From Portulaca oleracea (taxonomy: Eukaryota; Streptophyta; Magnoliopsida; Caryophyllales; Portulacaceae), in contig CM055889.1 in the NCBI GenBank assembly GCA_029582165.1, forward strand, positions 34,015,427 to 34,079,426: DNA of 64,000 nucleotides. The letters run 5' to 3'. The notes under the pieces are model-generated. The model saw only the letters and a program-made list of their open reading frames with translations, ran no database searches and was not told the origin of the DNA. Position numbers and translations under genes: made by a program. Shown here in pieces: positions 10,435-24,465 of this stretch; position 1 is the stretch's first letter; each line of letters opens with the position of its first letter.

Positions 10435-11069
10435 TAGAGCTGGGAAAATCTGACCCGACACGATTACCGACTCGAAACCGACACGAAGTTAAATGGGTTT
10501 GGATATAGATTTTCAACCCGTTTAGTTAAATGGGTTAACACGGTAAACCCGTTTAAATAATTGGGTTAGGTTTGGGTCGAGAATATCGACACGAAAAATG
10601 ACACATTAACCCCGTTTAATAATTAGGTTAGTGAGAAAATCGACATGAAAAATGATACATTTAACCCGTTTGAGTAAGATAATGTTTTTTACTTTTGCTT
10701 AGGCTGATTATGGATTGTTTAGCAAAACTTTAACTTGGGTTATGATAAATATTACAGAAACCCTAAAGAAATGAGTTGGTAGATAATAAATAAATGATCG
10801 AAACCTTTGCATTTTTGTCTTCCTAAGTTTATGATTATTATGTAATATATGTTTGTTAAGCGGTAAATATATCAATCGAAGCTGACCTGTATAACTCATT
10901 TAATTAAATGGGTTAGATTAAGGTCGACACGTTTATTTGATAAACGGTCCAGGTCAAAGAATTTCAACCCGTTTATTAAAGGGGTAGGTTTCAGGTTTGG
11001 GGTTCTTCAACCCGTTTAACTCCAACACGAACACGAAAATGACACGACACGACCTATTACCCAACTCTA
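10435..11069. mobile_element. Non-autonomous hAT-type element (635 bp)
   Basis: The ends are TAGAGCTGGGAAAATCTGAC on the left and, inverted on the right, TAGAGTTGGGTAATAGGTCG. Flanks are a perfect 8-bp duplication TTGCAAAC (10427-10434 and 11070-11077), the hAT hallmark. The interior is full of AACCCGTTTA/TAAATGGGTT and CGACACGA motifs in both orientations. No transposase is encoded, so it depended on another hAT. Confidence 0.88.
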
Positions 11070-11252
11070 TTGCAAACCCTAAACAGAGAAATAAGATAAT
11101 GGAGATTCGAATGTTGCTTTCAGATTTTCACCCAGCAGCTACAAAAATGGAGATGGACTCTGGGAGGGATTTGGGATTTCAGATTCGAAGAGAGACAAGA
11201 TGGGGAGGGGTTGGGTTTTCAAAGAAATAAAGTAGAGAAAATGTTGGGTAAA

Positions 11253-11356
11253 AAAGTCATACGAATTAATATTAAGGGTAAAAACGTCAATCCATATTTG
11301 ATTGAAAGTCATCTGAATTAATATCAAGGATAAAAAAGTCAATTCATATTTATCTT
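11253..11356 (+). repeat. 52-bp tandem duplication
   Basis: AAAGTCATACGAATTAATAT at 11253 is followed 52 bp later by AAAGTCATCTGAATTAATAT at 11305; the two ~52-bp units differ by a few substitutions. Confidence 0.75.
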
Positions 11357-12049
11357 TTTAATATTCGCTGAAAAATCCAATAAAAATCAATTATAGAATA
11401 TTTAGGAGGTTTAAATATATGAACATTTAATTTCAGGTAAGGTAAAAATTATTTTACAAATATCAGGTGTATAAAAATTATTACCAAAAATGTCAGGTAG
11501 GGTAAATGTAATTTACTCTCGTAATTTTGTGAAGTGAAAAATGTGATGAACCGACCGGAACTAAGGCATTACCAATGGTGGGTAAAGTTTCATCCACCCA
11601 TCCTGTAAAATATTGTAAATGTGAGTCATCAGTCACTTGCAAGTAAGGTATTTTTACAATGATGAGTAAAGTTTCACACATCCATCCTATAAATTAATTC
11701 TTGAACCCACTTTTTTTATTTTGATTTTTATTTTTCAAGTTCATTTGAGAAGATAAAATATTTAATTATGGTAGTTTGACAAAAAATTCTCATCTAGTGA
11801 CTTGTCTGAATGGATGCGGAAAAATATTGTCACCCATCGTTTAAACTTTGTGACTGTTATAAATTTTTTGTCACCTATATTTATCTTGTGTTTTGTGCTT
11901 CACCATTGGCAGTGGCAGTGACCCGGGTGGGTGGGTCGACTACACCTTTGGCAATCTCTCCCAGATCCAACTTGTTAACATTGATGTCAGCTTTTTGTAA
12001 AGCAGCCACAGTGTGCGAGTGTTGCTAACTTTTTTTTTTTTTTTTTTGG
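11357..12049. other. Intergenic, upstream of proteasome gene
   Basis: No gene is supported. A ~35-bp direct repeat (GTAAAGTTTCA..CCATCCT..TAAA) occurs at about 11580 and 11667. A T-run lies at 12030-12048, just before the first likely leader exon. The promoter of the proteasome gene should lie here, but I could not single out a TATA box with confidence. Confidence 0.4.
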
Positions 12050-12135
12050 TGGTGCCTTGCGAAGCAAGAAGCTTGGAAGGTAGAAGAACTAATTAATTCA
12101 ACAATCGCCTGCTCCATTGCACTACACTTCACCGG

Positions 12136-12136
<1 letters not shown>

Positions 12137-12169
<33 letters not shown>
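12137..12169 (+). repeat. (CT)n microsatellite in 5' leader
   Basis: Perfect CT run of about 33 bp, typical of plant 5' leaders. A shorter one lies at 12421-12443. Confidence 0.9.
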
Positions 12170-12174
<5 letters not shown>

Positions 12175-14306
12175 AATCTCCGGACTCCGCCTCACCGCTG
12201 GTCTTCGGTCGCCGGTAAGTCATTGGCTATCTCTTTTCTATGTCGTCATCTATCTCACTATGTCTATGTCTATGTCTGCCTGTCTATCGTCTATCGTCTA
12301 TCTCTGTCTCCGATCCATTCAGTTACTATGTCTGATTGGCTTCCACTTTGCCTTTTGCAGATCTGATTCCCTACTCTTCAGGACACTCTCAACTTCCAAC
12401 GGAACTACGCTAGGTGCCGTCTCTCTCTCTCTCTCTCTCTCTCTTAACTCTCAATCTGGCAATCTTTATATTTTGTTTGCTCAACACAAATTTGTCTTTC
12501 TTTTTTAATTCTAAGTTTCTGCATTTCTTTAATTAGAGTTTACAAACCACTGTGATCTCTGTCTCTGCCTATTTGGTGTCTTTTTTCATTCTTATGTTCT
12601 TTGATCAGAGCATAAGTGAGTCTACCTTAAAAGCACTTTCTGTGGACTATTTCATGTTTACGCCCTTTCTATAACGATATAAGTCTACTTTTGCTTCTAA
12701 TGAATACACGGATGTTTCATCTCTATGATATAGTTATGTACTTTGTTCATCTAATATATCTGCAAACAATTGTATACACAACAGTATTCTTATTGTATTT
12801 CAATGAAGCATCACTCATTGGCTTCCATTTCATTTGGTTGTCACTTGTTTGTGTCTGTGCTTTCTGAGTCATAAGTTTCCACTTGCCAACAGTTTTATAT
12901 ACTGAAATAATTTATGACGAATGAAGGGAGAAAATGACATTGAATGAAGAAAGCTCTTTTATGCAAGGGGTTCTTTAGCTCTTCTTTGATATTGCAATCT
13001 GACGTCTCAGTAACTGCTTATTTACATCCAAATACTGAGCATGAAATTAAGGTAAATGTAAATTTGGATTGAGAAGACGATTAACCAGTGCAAGTTCGAT
13101 GCTTAGAATTGAAAGTGACTATTAATGGTGTTAAAAGAATTTGGATTGAAAGTCAGTTCATTTCTAAATTCAGACAAAATATTGACTTTTCAATATTACT
13201 AATTTGGGGTAACATTGGATTTTCTTTGAGTTGATCTTGCTAGCCATAAAATCTTCTTCTTGTTGTGGATGCATTATGGGGAGGGGAAGCATTAGCAGAG
13301 AATAGGGCAGCGTACTGTAGGGAGTTGCGTGGAAGTTGGTGGTGGACATGATTGGCAGTACGTACTGGAAATGCTTTGTGTAGCTGTCTTCAGCATGTTC
13401 TGCTTCGTTGAAATTCTGAATGATTCAGATATACATCACAGTTTTTGTCCCATCAGTATCTGATATTTGTTAACTTGCATGACAAAATAAGTTCCTGGAA
13501 ACCAGGTGTTTAGAATCATCTTATTCTAATGTATGGCACCTTTAACTAATCAAAATATTTGCCTGTTGCTTGACATTGCTTCTCCGTGGAAGAGAAGGCT
13601 GTCAGGCTCCGGTTTTGTGTTGGTCTGCTTTATTGATGTGAGATATAGTTTTATAGATGTTCTTGTTGTGGATGTATAACTTTAATTTATGGCCAACAAG
13701 ATCAACTCAAAGAAAATATTGACTTCAAGTTTCGTGGATTATATTTGACATTTGTAATATTTTTATCATTAACTTTGTACTTAGTATCATAGTGTGTAAG
13801 TATTTTTAAGGTTGTGTTTAGTACTTTAAAAAAACTAGTAATCTACTAATGTGGTTAATATCGTTATATGTTGCCTCAATAGCTACGGTTATAATGGTAA
13901 ATGTGAAAAAGCTACTAAAATTGTTAGAAAATTATATTAGAATGTGAGACCTGTCGAAGACCTGCTAAAGACCTATGGACCCGGTGGGTCTGGGTCTGAA
14001 TCTGATATTATCAGCCTTGCCGGATTTGTGTGTGTAGTCTAGATCCTAAAAAGTTGATGAGTCTGGTCCCGACCCATTGCCATCCCTATGGAAGACTTGA
14101 ACTTGTGGCATGTAACTTAAGCACTAGTGCTTCTACCATCAATCCATTTTGGCCAAGCAGTTGAGTATTAGTTGCTGTGATGATAAATAGATGTAAGACA
14201 ATATTGACCGTGTGTACCGTGCTTATACAAACATTTGCATACTATAATTTACGACCAAATCAACCCATAAACCCACTCACCTCTCTTACTCCTTTGCATT
14301 GCTCCT

Positions 14307-14310
<4 letters not shown>

Positions 14311-14362
<52 letters not shown>
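14311..14362 (+). repeat. (TC)n microsatellite
   Basis: Perfect TC run of about 52 bp, about 220 bp upstream of the proteasome start codon, followed by TCCC repeats. Confidence 0.95.
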
Positions 14363-14366
<4 letters not shown>

Positions 14367-14582
14367 CCTCCCTCCCCCTCTCTCTCCTCTTATTATCTGC
14401 ACTGATTTTCATTTTCACAGAACTGTCAATTTTTATTGTGGCATTCTTTGTTCTCGGTAACCCCAGCATCTCAATTTAATATTGGGATTCAAATGATCTC
14501 AAAAATTTTCTGCTTGGTTAACTGATGTGCTGTATGGTTTCTTTTTGTGAAGGTAGTTTGTTTTTGCTGCAAATCAATCAAG

Positions 14583-17616
<3,034 letters not shown>

Positions 17617-18002
17617 GGGATGCCTTATGCTCTGCATTGGTGTGTTTATCTTCAGCTCTGGTCCCAACTAAGGCTACTTGGATATGCATTTGGGAAGATT
17701 GGGTGTTTGCTTCTCCCTGGTTAAGACTGTTTTGCTGAACCCATTTTGATTTACTCTCTAGATGAAGAAAGAGTCCAGTGTAGACACGGTGTTCGTGCAC
17801 CTTAAGACTGTCTCTGGCTACTGCCTGGGGAAAGCACATTGAACCTTGAAGCTCTTGTTATTTTCCATAGCATAGACACTTTAATCTTGTTGATTCTAAG
17901 CTTTATTCAATCTGTTTGCTGCCATAGCGCCATGCATACAAAGATTCCAATCCCCTACCCCTTGTGTAGTTATTTCTGACAAAGAAAATCAACCAAAGGC
18001 CA
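17617..18002 (+). other. 3' untranslated and downstream region of the proteasome gene
   Basis: No ORF of note. The stretch to about 17960 is plausible 3' UTR; I could not fix a poly(A) site. Confidence 0.5.
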
Positions 18003-18140
18003 AGAGTTTGTAGCTCAAGTGGCGTTTGAGTAGGAGGTCTATCTTCCCTGCAAGGGTTCAAATCCTTGTGGCCATATTTCTTTGATGAGAACTGTTGGGA
18101 GTGACGCTCATTGTGGGCGTAGTGTGTTGTTATAGTACCC
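18003..18140 (+). mobile_element. tRNA-derived SINE
   Basis: An RNA polymerase III A box (TAGCTCAAGTGG at 18011-18022) and B box (GGTTCAAATCC at 18055-18065) lie at tRNA-like spacing, but the rest cannot fold as a tRNA and continues into an unrelated tail (TTGTGGGCGTAGTGTGTT). This is the layout of plant SINEs. The ends and the target duplication are unclear. Confidence 0.65.
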
Positions 18141-18809
18141 TCGTTTTCTGCCTGCTAGCTTGTCCATCATGGAGAGGAGGCAGTGGGTAGGCCAACTTGT
18201 CCAACTCAACAATTGGATCTTAATAAGTCGAACTATACGGGTTTATAAAGGGTTTGGATAATAGTAAACTGCATTTTAGAATTGTGTTTTAGCAAGTTGA
18301 ATTATTGAATCTTTGTATTTTAGTGCACTATCACTAGATTTACTATCCACTAAAGGATAGTTTGGATGACTAATATTTAATATTTGATAGCATAGAATAT
18401 TACACGGTAATATATGATAGTTTGGACTATTACAATTCAATATATTAAAAAAAAAAGAAAAAGAAATATCTAGTGGCAGTGTAATGAAATCCAAGGATTC
18501 AACAGTTTAACATATTGTAATATAATTCTAAACTTCGGCTTACTGTTATCTAGTGGTTGTGCAATGGTTTAGCTTGGACTAATTTGATGGTGATGCATTG
18601 AAATTCAAAGGTTTAATAGTTCAGCTTATTATGACAAGTTTCTAAAGTTTGACTTACTATTATACCAACCTGTATAGTTCGATTTACTAAAACTTAATTT
18701 TCCTAAAATAAAAGTTAATAAACAAAAACTCCCAATGTCAATGTGGTCTCCCTTCATGGGTTTAGATGAAAGCAATGTTATGCGCGTAGAGATTATTATA
18801 AAACAAAGT

Positions 18810-18851
<42 letters not shown>

Positions 18852-18906
18852 AAATTGACATTTGAACGAAAGAAAATTACAACAGTTCCAGTCACTAAGG
18901 AAGGGA
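18141..18906. other. AT-rich spacer
   Basis: No gene is supported. It contains repeated phrases built on ATCTAGTGG and AAATCCAAGG/AAATTCAAAGG (18472-18500, 18548-18612), suggesting an old tandem duplication, and a (TA)n run. Confidence 0.4.
18812..18847. repeat. (TA)n microsatellite
   Basis: Near-perfect TA run of about 36 bp. Confidence 0.95.
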
Positions 18907-19520
18907 TCACTTCCTGGCACAAGTCGTCAGGACATGGGCTTCCTTAACTATAGACCGATGAACCTTGCTGATACAAACATAAGTAAAATCCAGAAACCGA
19001 TGACGACAAGAATTCAAAATATGAAAACATTCCTTCGCAGGTAGGGATAGGCCTATAAAATATTGGATCACCAGTAGCGAGTTTGTGAAGATTTTGATTT
19101 TCTGCAACCCTATCTCCCAGACATGTAAAAGCACCTTTTCCATAGCCTTGATTTCCACCTGGGTACAAGACTGGCCTAAACATGGCACACTACGTTCGTC
19201 CACTACTGTGCCATCAATAAAAAGTGTCCATCCAATGCCTGCATGCAAGATGTTAGCACAATAGACACCATCTCAACAGAAAACCCACGATGCCTCCATA
19301 GGCCCCAAGGTATGCCAAATAAAGCAAGAACTTAATGGTGATTGTGGTTTATAAACTCCGACGAAGTCCCTTGCCGGGTCATGCAAAAGATAGAATGTCC
19401 CGCCTCACCTAGGAGAGAGTTATATTCGGCGAGATTTTCTTTTTATCAAAGGCGAAGCTATTGCGCGTCAGCCACAACTGCCATAGGACTACCATGAATA
19501 TGGTACATAGTCTCACCTCT
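18907..19520 (-). pseudogene. LINE (L1-type) 3' part: RNase H domain
   Basis: The frame read leftwards from 19248 gives AGIGWTLFIDG, a CTQVEIKAMEKVLLHVWEIG block and FTNSLLVIQYF. This matches the plant L1/RVT_3 RNase H pattern: GxGW start, xAExxAxxxAL, and xDSxxVV, with the last Asp replaced by Asn. Upstream (19249-19520), in shifting frames, is a WQLWLTRN-like string typical of the linker before this domain. RNase H would remove RNA during target-primed reverse transcription. The copy is broken and is joined on its right to a Gypsy LTR. Confidence 0.65.
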
Positions 19521-20479
19521 ACCAATGGCCTAACGTTCCACCATGATTAGCTAAAGGTAATCCACCACTAATCAATAAAGAAATGACTTGTAACACCATC
19601 AATAATCAATTGGATAAAGTAAACAAGATTTGAGAAGGAAATAGGAGCAACCTTAACTTCATTAGCATAGTATTCAAAGTCTGCCTTAAAACAGTAAAAA
19701 AAAGGAGTATTTATACAAGGGGAAATTAAGTACTTAAATATAGTCATTTAAGACCGAAATCACCCGCAAAACAGGCCCGTCGTTGGCGTGACGTGCGTCG
19801 TCAGGGGCATGACGGAGCGAAGGTGAGCTGGGCAATTCCGAAGGTGCACAGGGTCGCGGGCGCTACGCCGGACATCACGGGCGCGACAATTTTGGGCTCA
19901 CAAGCGTCACGGGCGGGACACTGGAACGTCGCGGGTGCCACGCCGTTCTGTCCATTCTCTAGTTTCTCATCCCAGCGTCGTCGCGGGCGCTAAGACAACC
20001 TTCGCGGGCGCGACCTTTTTGGACCCGACTTCAAACTCGCATAACTTCTTCATTCGGACTTCGTTTTAGGCCCATAAGGTGTCGATAGAAAACTCTCGGT
20101 GTGTGCTTTAAGATCCAAAAATAAGAGATTCATCGGATTTGTATTGAAGGAGTTATGGTTGAAAGAGTGAAGGCACGTTATTTTCTACTTCCCATGATGA
20201 CCCTTCTCGCTTATTCTTGCCGGAAGATTTCGAACATATTCAAAGGCCCGAAGTAGGTCCTGATAAGGACCAATAGCTCCATTCCAAGGGTTGGGATCCC
20301 ATTTATAGTGAATGTCACACCCAATAACAACACAAATATGCCTCCAAGGTCCCAGATCCACCTTAAAATGGACTCCACACCCGACCTTGAAGTCGTTTTG
20401 CCCGTGTTTTACGAAGGGGGTGCGGGCAGGCTTGGTGACCACGAATTGCGAAGTTCGGACCCTATCCCGATACGGTTCA
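19521..20479 (-). repeat. 3' LTR of the gag-protease Gypsy element (truncated)
   Basis: Matches 22991-23667 in order, starting ACCAATGGCCTAAC on the plus strand and ending at GGTTCA. It retains a GC-rich section (19790-20150, rich in CGCGGGCG/GGGCGCGAC) that is largely deleted from the other LTR. The outer ~120 bp are missing. Confidence 0.85.
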
Positions 20480-20891
20480 TACTCCCCCTCTTGAAAAAGA
20501 GTTTCCTCAACTCTTGGGAGAAAAAACCGAGGCGCCCTCCATAATTTGGCACCATAGAGCTCCGAACATCCCTATCGCCATGAGCAATTAAACAAAGCAC
20601 CCAACAAGCATCAAACCCCACGATGTACCCATCATCTAAATAAAAGAAGGTGGTTGGAAGCTTGTTGTGTGTAGGTAGGGGATTAAGGGAAGGAACTGGA
20701 AACTTTTGTGGCGTTTGGGAATGCTCATTCTCACTTGGCTTGCTATAAGGTAAGGTCAAGAGTGCTTATCCTCACTAAGAGCACACTCATCCCGTGTTTC
20801 TCGCTCAAGGAGTAGGTTCCTCAACTCACTTCCCACCTCGGGTTTTGGAGGTAGAATTTCATGTGGAGCTAAAGGTATTAGCTTAACCCTC

Positions 20892-21437
20892 CTAACTCCA
20901 AAGGTTAAAAGTGTATGTGTTGTCCAATCCATCATGCAACGTGCGCTTGTCGGATTGCCATGGACGCCCCAAAAGAATATGACAAGCACTCATCGTGACA
21001 ACATCACAACCAATAGAATCTTCGTAAGTAGGGCCAAAAGACAAATTAACAGGGACTTGCTTCGTTACCTTGATGTTATCTTGATTGTTGAGCCTTTTGA
21101 GGGAGAAAGGCTTGGGGTGAGGTAACAATGGTAAGCTAAGCTTTTCAATCATGAGAGTCGAGGCAATGTTGGTGCAAATTCCCCTGTCGATGATGACATT
21201 GCACACCTTTCCTCCCACAAAGCATCGTGAATGAAAAATCATCTCCCGTTGGGCCTTGTCAAGAGGGAACTCATGAGCGTGCAATATCCTCCTCAAGATA
21301 AGTGCACCACCATATACGGGCAGTACGGGAGTTACATCCCCAGCTTCACTATCAACCTCCTCCTCAACAACCACTTCGGACTCCTCTTGTGTCGTTTGAA
21401 GCTCATCATCAATCTCTTGGTCCTCTTGAAGGGTCAA
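20892..21437 (-). pseudogene. Retropepsin-like aspartic protease domain of Gypsy element
   Basis: The translated stretch has an acidic leader (EEEVDSEAGD), then FHSRCFVGGKVCNVIIDRG and CTNIASTLMIEKL, and later CDVVTMSACHILLGRPWQ. In related plant Gypsy proteins the active site reads IIDSGSCTNVAS or IIDGGSCTNVAS, and the later HLLLGRPWQ block closes the fold. Here the catalytic triplet is DRG in place of DSG/DGG, which should impair activity. It would process the Gag-Pol polyprotein. It follows gag with about 95 bp of frame-shifted sequence between. Confidence 0.75.
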
Positions 21438-21531
21438 GGTTCTCCGGTTTGGGCAATTCGCTTGGAAGTGGTCGTACCCCTAACATTTGAAGCATTTCTT
21501 GCCTTCCATCCTCCGTAGGAGAAGCTCATCA

Positions 21532-22411
21532 TCAATCTCTTGGTCCTCTTGAAGGGTCAAGGTTCTCCGTAGGAGAAGGCATGGTGATTCCCTTACCCTT
21601 GTCGGTCTTAGGAGTAGGTGTGAACTTTGGAGTTTCACTTGGCTTTAGAGTGCTTGAATAGGGAGAGGGTTGGTTAGAAGGTGATAAGAGGGGCCTAGTC
21701 AATGGCATGGAGGCGACCTTCTCTTTTCTTCGCCTCTCAACCTTAAGAGTCAAGCTACAAAGCTCATCCAAGGAGTGGTAAGGTTGGATTTCAATTTTCT
21801 TGGCAATGGAGGGGTCTAACCCATTCAAGAATCGCATTATAGTCTGCTCTTCAGGTTCTTGAAGGTCACTTTTGATGAGGAGTTGCTCGAACTCCTGAAT
21901 ATAGTCGCTCACAGTCCGTTTGCCTTGTGTGAGGGCATAGAGTTTCCTCAAGACGTCTTATTTGTAGGTGTTGGGCAAGAACCGACGGTTCATCAACTGT
22001 TTGAGTCGTGCCCATGAAGTGATTTTGCGCGACCTTCCCTAGCCCTTTGTGCTTTAATGTTCTCAAACAAAGAGAGACGACTTTGGTGAGTTTCAGGCTA
22101 GCGATCTTAAATGCCTTCTCATCGTTGTACTCCTTGGTCTCAAAAATCCTTTCCATGAGTTGCACCCATTCGAGATAATCATCGGGATCATTGGAACCAC
22201 TAAACTCCGGAATATTGATCTTGACGTCATGGAACTTATCACAAGGGGGCCTCTCAACCATTTCCCGGCGTTGACGTCGTCGAAGTGAGTCTCTATCGTC
22301 GTCACACGACTCAAAGGTAGGAGGAGGACGGATAGGACTTGGATTGGGTCTCCGACACTCGTCACAGGGATGACCTTGGCGCTCTTGGGCGAGGTTGTTT
22401 ATCTGAGCCAC
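21532..22411 (-). pseudogene. Gypsy gag, two frames
   Basis: The first part (22411-21866) contains DVKINIPEFSGSNDPDDYLEWV, the conserved plant Gypsy gag block (KxxIPEFxGxxDPxxYLEWV). After a frame change near 21950 the second part (21951-21532) carries RTVSDYIQEFEQLL, SDLQEPEEQTIMRFLNGL and a Pro/Ser-rich tail. The region around 22050, where a WW/SLxxLP block is expected, is degenerate. Gag would form the cytoplasmic virus-like particle. No zinc knuckle is evident, but a CxxC-like string lies near 21487. Confidence 0.8.
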
Positions 22412-22855
22412 AAGAGTCTCAAGGGTGCGCTCAATGGTGGAGAGTCAGGTCTCTACAGCTCTATCGCGAGGACTACTGCGGTGGCTTGATTCCTCTCGAT
22501 TGGAACTAACTTCTCCATCCATATCTAAGGAAGGGTAAGGACGGATTGTGTTTGGATAAAATTTGTGGAGTTTGGGGGTTTTCTTGTAGTTGGTTAGTGT
22601 TTGGCTTGGGGTTCTTTGTGGCTAATACTCAACGACATTTAATAGAATACCTTCCGTGCACTATCTCCAACTCTCATCTCAAAGCTCCAATGGACAACAA
22701 AATCAACAAACACAACACAATATAATATACTTCAATATACTTGGAGGACACAGGGAATGGGGAACTCCAATATTGCAACCAATCCAACAAAATCAACAAT
22801 AGAGAAACTCTACTTGTAAAGACAAAAATCAAAACTAAAGCCAAGCCAAACCTTA

Positions 22856-22867
22856 GCTCTGATACCA
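22856..22867 (-). other. Primer-binding site (initiator tRNA-Met)
   Basis: Minus-strand TGGTATCAGAGC directly inside the LTR end at 22870, complementary to the 3' end of initiator tRNA-Met. It sets the element's orientation. Confidence 0.9.
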
Positions 22868-22869
22868 AA

Positions 22870-23667
22870 TGGAGCATATGTGCGTGGAGGGAATGGAATA
22901 GCTTGAGTAGATCATTACAATCATTTAACAACAAATAGCTTGAACACAAAGGGCTTGGATATGACCCTTGGATAAAGGAAGATTTCCACCACCAATGGCC
23001 TAACATTCCACCATGATTAGCTAAAGGTAATCCACCACTAATCAATAAAGAAATGACTTGTAACACCACCAATAATCAATTGGATAAAGTAAACAAGATT
23101 TAAGGAGGAAATAGGAGCAACCCTAACTTCATTAGCATAATATTCAAAGACTGCCTTAAAACAGTGAAAAAAGGAGTATTTATACAAGGGGAAATTAAGC
23201 ACTTAAACACAATCGTTTATGGCCGAAATCACGCGCAAAACAGGCCCGTCGTGGGCGATTCCGAAGGTGCGCGGGGTCGCGGGCGCTACGCCTGACGTCG
23301 CGGGCATGACAATTCTGGGTCGCAGGCATCACGGGCGCGACACTGGTTGAAAGAGTGAAGGCACGCCATTTTCTACTTCCCATGATGACCCTTTCCGCTT
23401 ATTCTTGCCAGAAGATTTCGAACCTATTCAAAGGCCCGAAGTAGGTCCTGATAAGTACTTGTAGCTCCATTCCAAGGGTCGGGATCCCATTTATAGTGAA
23501 TGTCACACCCGATGACAGCCCAAATATGCCTCCAAGGTCCCAGGTCCACCTTAAAATGGACTCCACACCCGACCTTGAAGTCATTTTGCCCGTGTTTTAC
23601 AAAGCGGGTGTGGGCAAGCTTGGTGACCACGGATTGGGATGCTCGGACCCTAACACAATACGGTTCA
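22870..23667 (-). repeat. 5' LTR of the gag-protease Gypsy element
   Basis: On the minus strand it starts TGAACCGTAT and ends CATATGCTCCA. Compared with the other LTR it carries an internal deletion of roughly 240 bp at about 23344, and 121 bp (22870-22990) that the other copy has lost. Confidence 0.85.
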
Positions 23668-24465
23668 AAAGGTGGGTGACCTCTGGGCTCCCCTTGGCTA
23701 GTTGTATTCTCTTGATGGCATTAAGCTGTTGTTGGTGCCTGAGATTTGTAGAGAGGACATCAAGGCACGAGATAAAAAGATATGGAGTGAGCGGATCACC
23801 TTTTCGAAGGTCGCTGCTAGGTTGAAACACGGGTGATGGGCTCCCGTTTATGAGGATCGAGTAACGGACTGTGGAAACACATTACATCAAGAGGCACCGC
23901 CACTTTTCCGGGAACCCCAGTGTCAAGAGAAGTTGCTCCATGAAATCCCATCAAACTCTACCATATGCCTTGTTCATGTCTACTTTAAGTGCGACATAGG
24001 CCTTTCCTTGTCACTTGGTTTGCAGAAAACTCACTAGTTCATGTGCTATGAGGCACGTGTCCCCGATTAACCGCCCTAGGATAAAAGCATTCTGGTTCAA
24101 ATCAATGAGTTTGAAAAGGAGCCTCCTCAACCGGTTGACCAAGCATTTCGATCAAGATAAACCTATAGATGACGTTAGACAGACTGATGGGCCTAAAATC
24201 CGACATGGTCTGTGGGTGGGACGTTTTAGGGATTAGCTTAATGTAAGACAATTTGGTCTGCTTCAAGAGGTACCTGGAGTTTAAAACAACCAATACGCCT
24301 TCTCTGACCTTAGCCTCCACTGTGCATCAAAGCCTGTGATAGAAAATTACTAGCACACCATCAGGGCCAAGCGCTTTTACAACGCCCACATCAATTTGAT
24401 CGCTTTGTCGACCTCGACCTTAGTGAAAGGGCATGAAACCATCAGCTCCTTATAAGGATTTTGGA
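23668..24465 (-). pseudogene. LINE (L1-type) reverse transcriptase fragment
   Basis: Reading leftwards, in shifting frames: a CPFTKVEVDKAI block, ALGPDGV, YIKLIPKTSHPQTMSDFRPISLSNVIYR, then KVDMNKAYGRV followed by a stop and WDFME, and SDLRKGDPLTPYLFISCLDVLS. These are the ordered L1 RT blocks (F-xEExxxAI, APGPDG, LIPK..P..xxDFRPISLxN, KxDxxKAYDRVxW, QGDPLSPYLF). The sequence ends just before the expected FADD catalytic motif, where the Gypsy LTR begins at 23667. It continues as the RNase H piece at 18907-19520, but the segment between was lost. Confidence 0.85.

Larger units (their letters stand above)
12050..14582 (+). other. 5' leader and leader introns of the proteasome gene
   Basis: A likely non-coding first exon (about 12050-12213) carries a (CT)n tract and ends at CGCCG|GTAAGTC. 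A possible second leader exon follows the acceptor CTTTTGCAG at 12352-12360 and ends near 12413. A second CT-rich leader at 14279-14456 ends CTCG|GTAACC and could be an alternative first exon. The final leader piece follows GTGAAG at about 14552 and runs into the ATG at 14583. Which exons are used cannot be decided from sequence alone. Confidence 0.5.
19521..23667 (-). mobile_element. Gypsy LTR element with gag and protease only (TR-GAG-like)
   Basis: On the minus strand the order is: LTR (23667 to 22870, starting TGAACCGTAT), primer-binding site TGGTATCAGAGC (22867-22856), gag (22411-21532), aspartic protease (21437-20892), polypurine tract AAGAGGGGGAGTA (20492-20480), and second LTR (20479 to 19521, truncated). 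There is no reverse transcriptase, RNase H or integrase, so it is a non-autonomous element. It sits inside a LINE. The 3' LTR lacks about 120 bp at its outer end, and the LINE lacks its middle, so the left junction involved a deletion. Confidence 0.85.

Noticed and set aside
18003..18075. Possible tRNA gene
   Set aside because: A and B boxes are present but there is no closing acceptor stem or anticodon loop; better explained as a SINE.
20185..20759. Several open frames on both strands
   Set aside because: Most of the interval is LTR (to 20479) of the Gypsy element; the rest is the region between protease and PPT with no domain.
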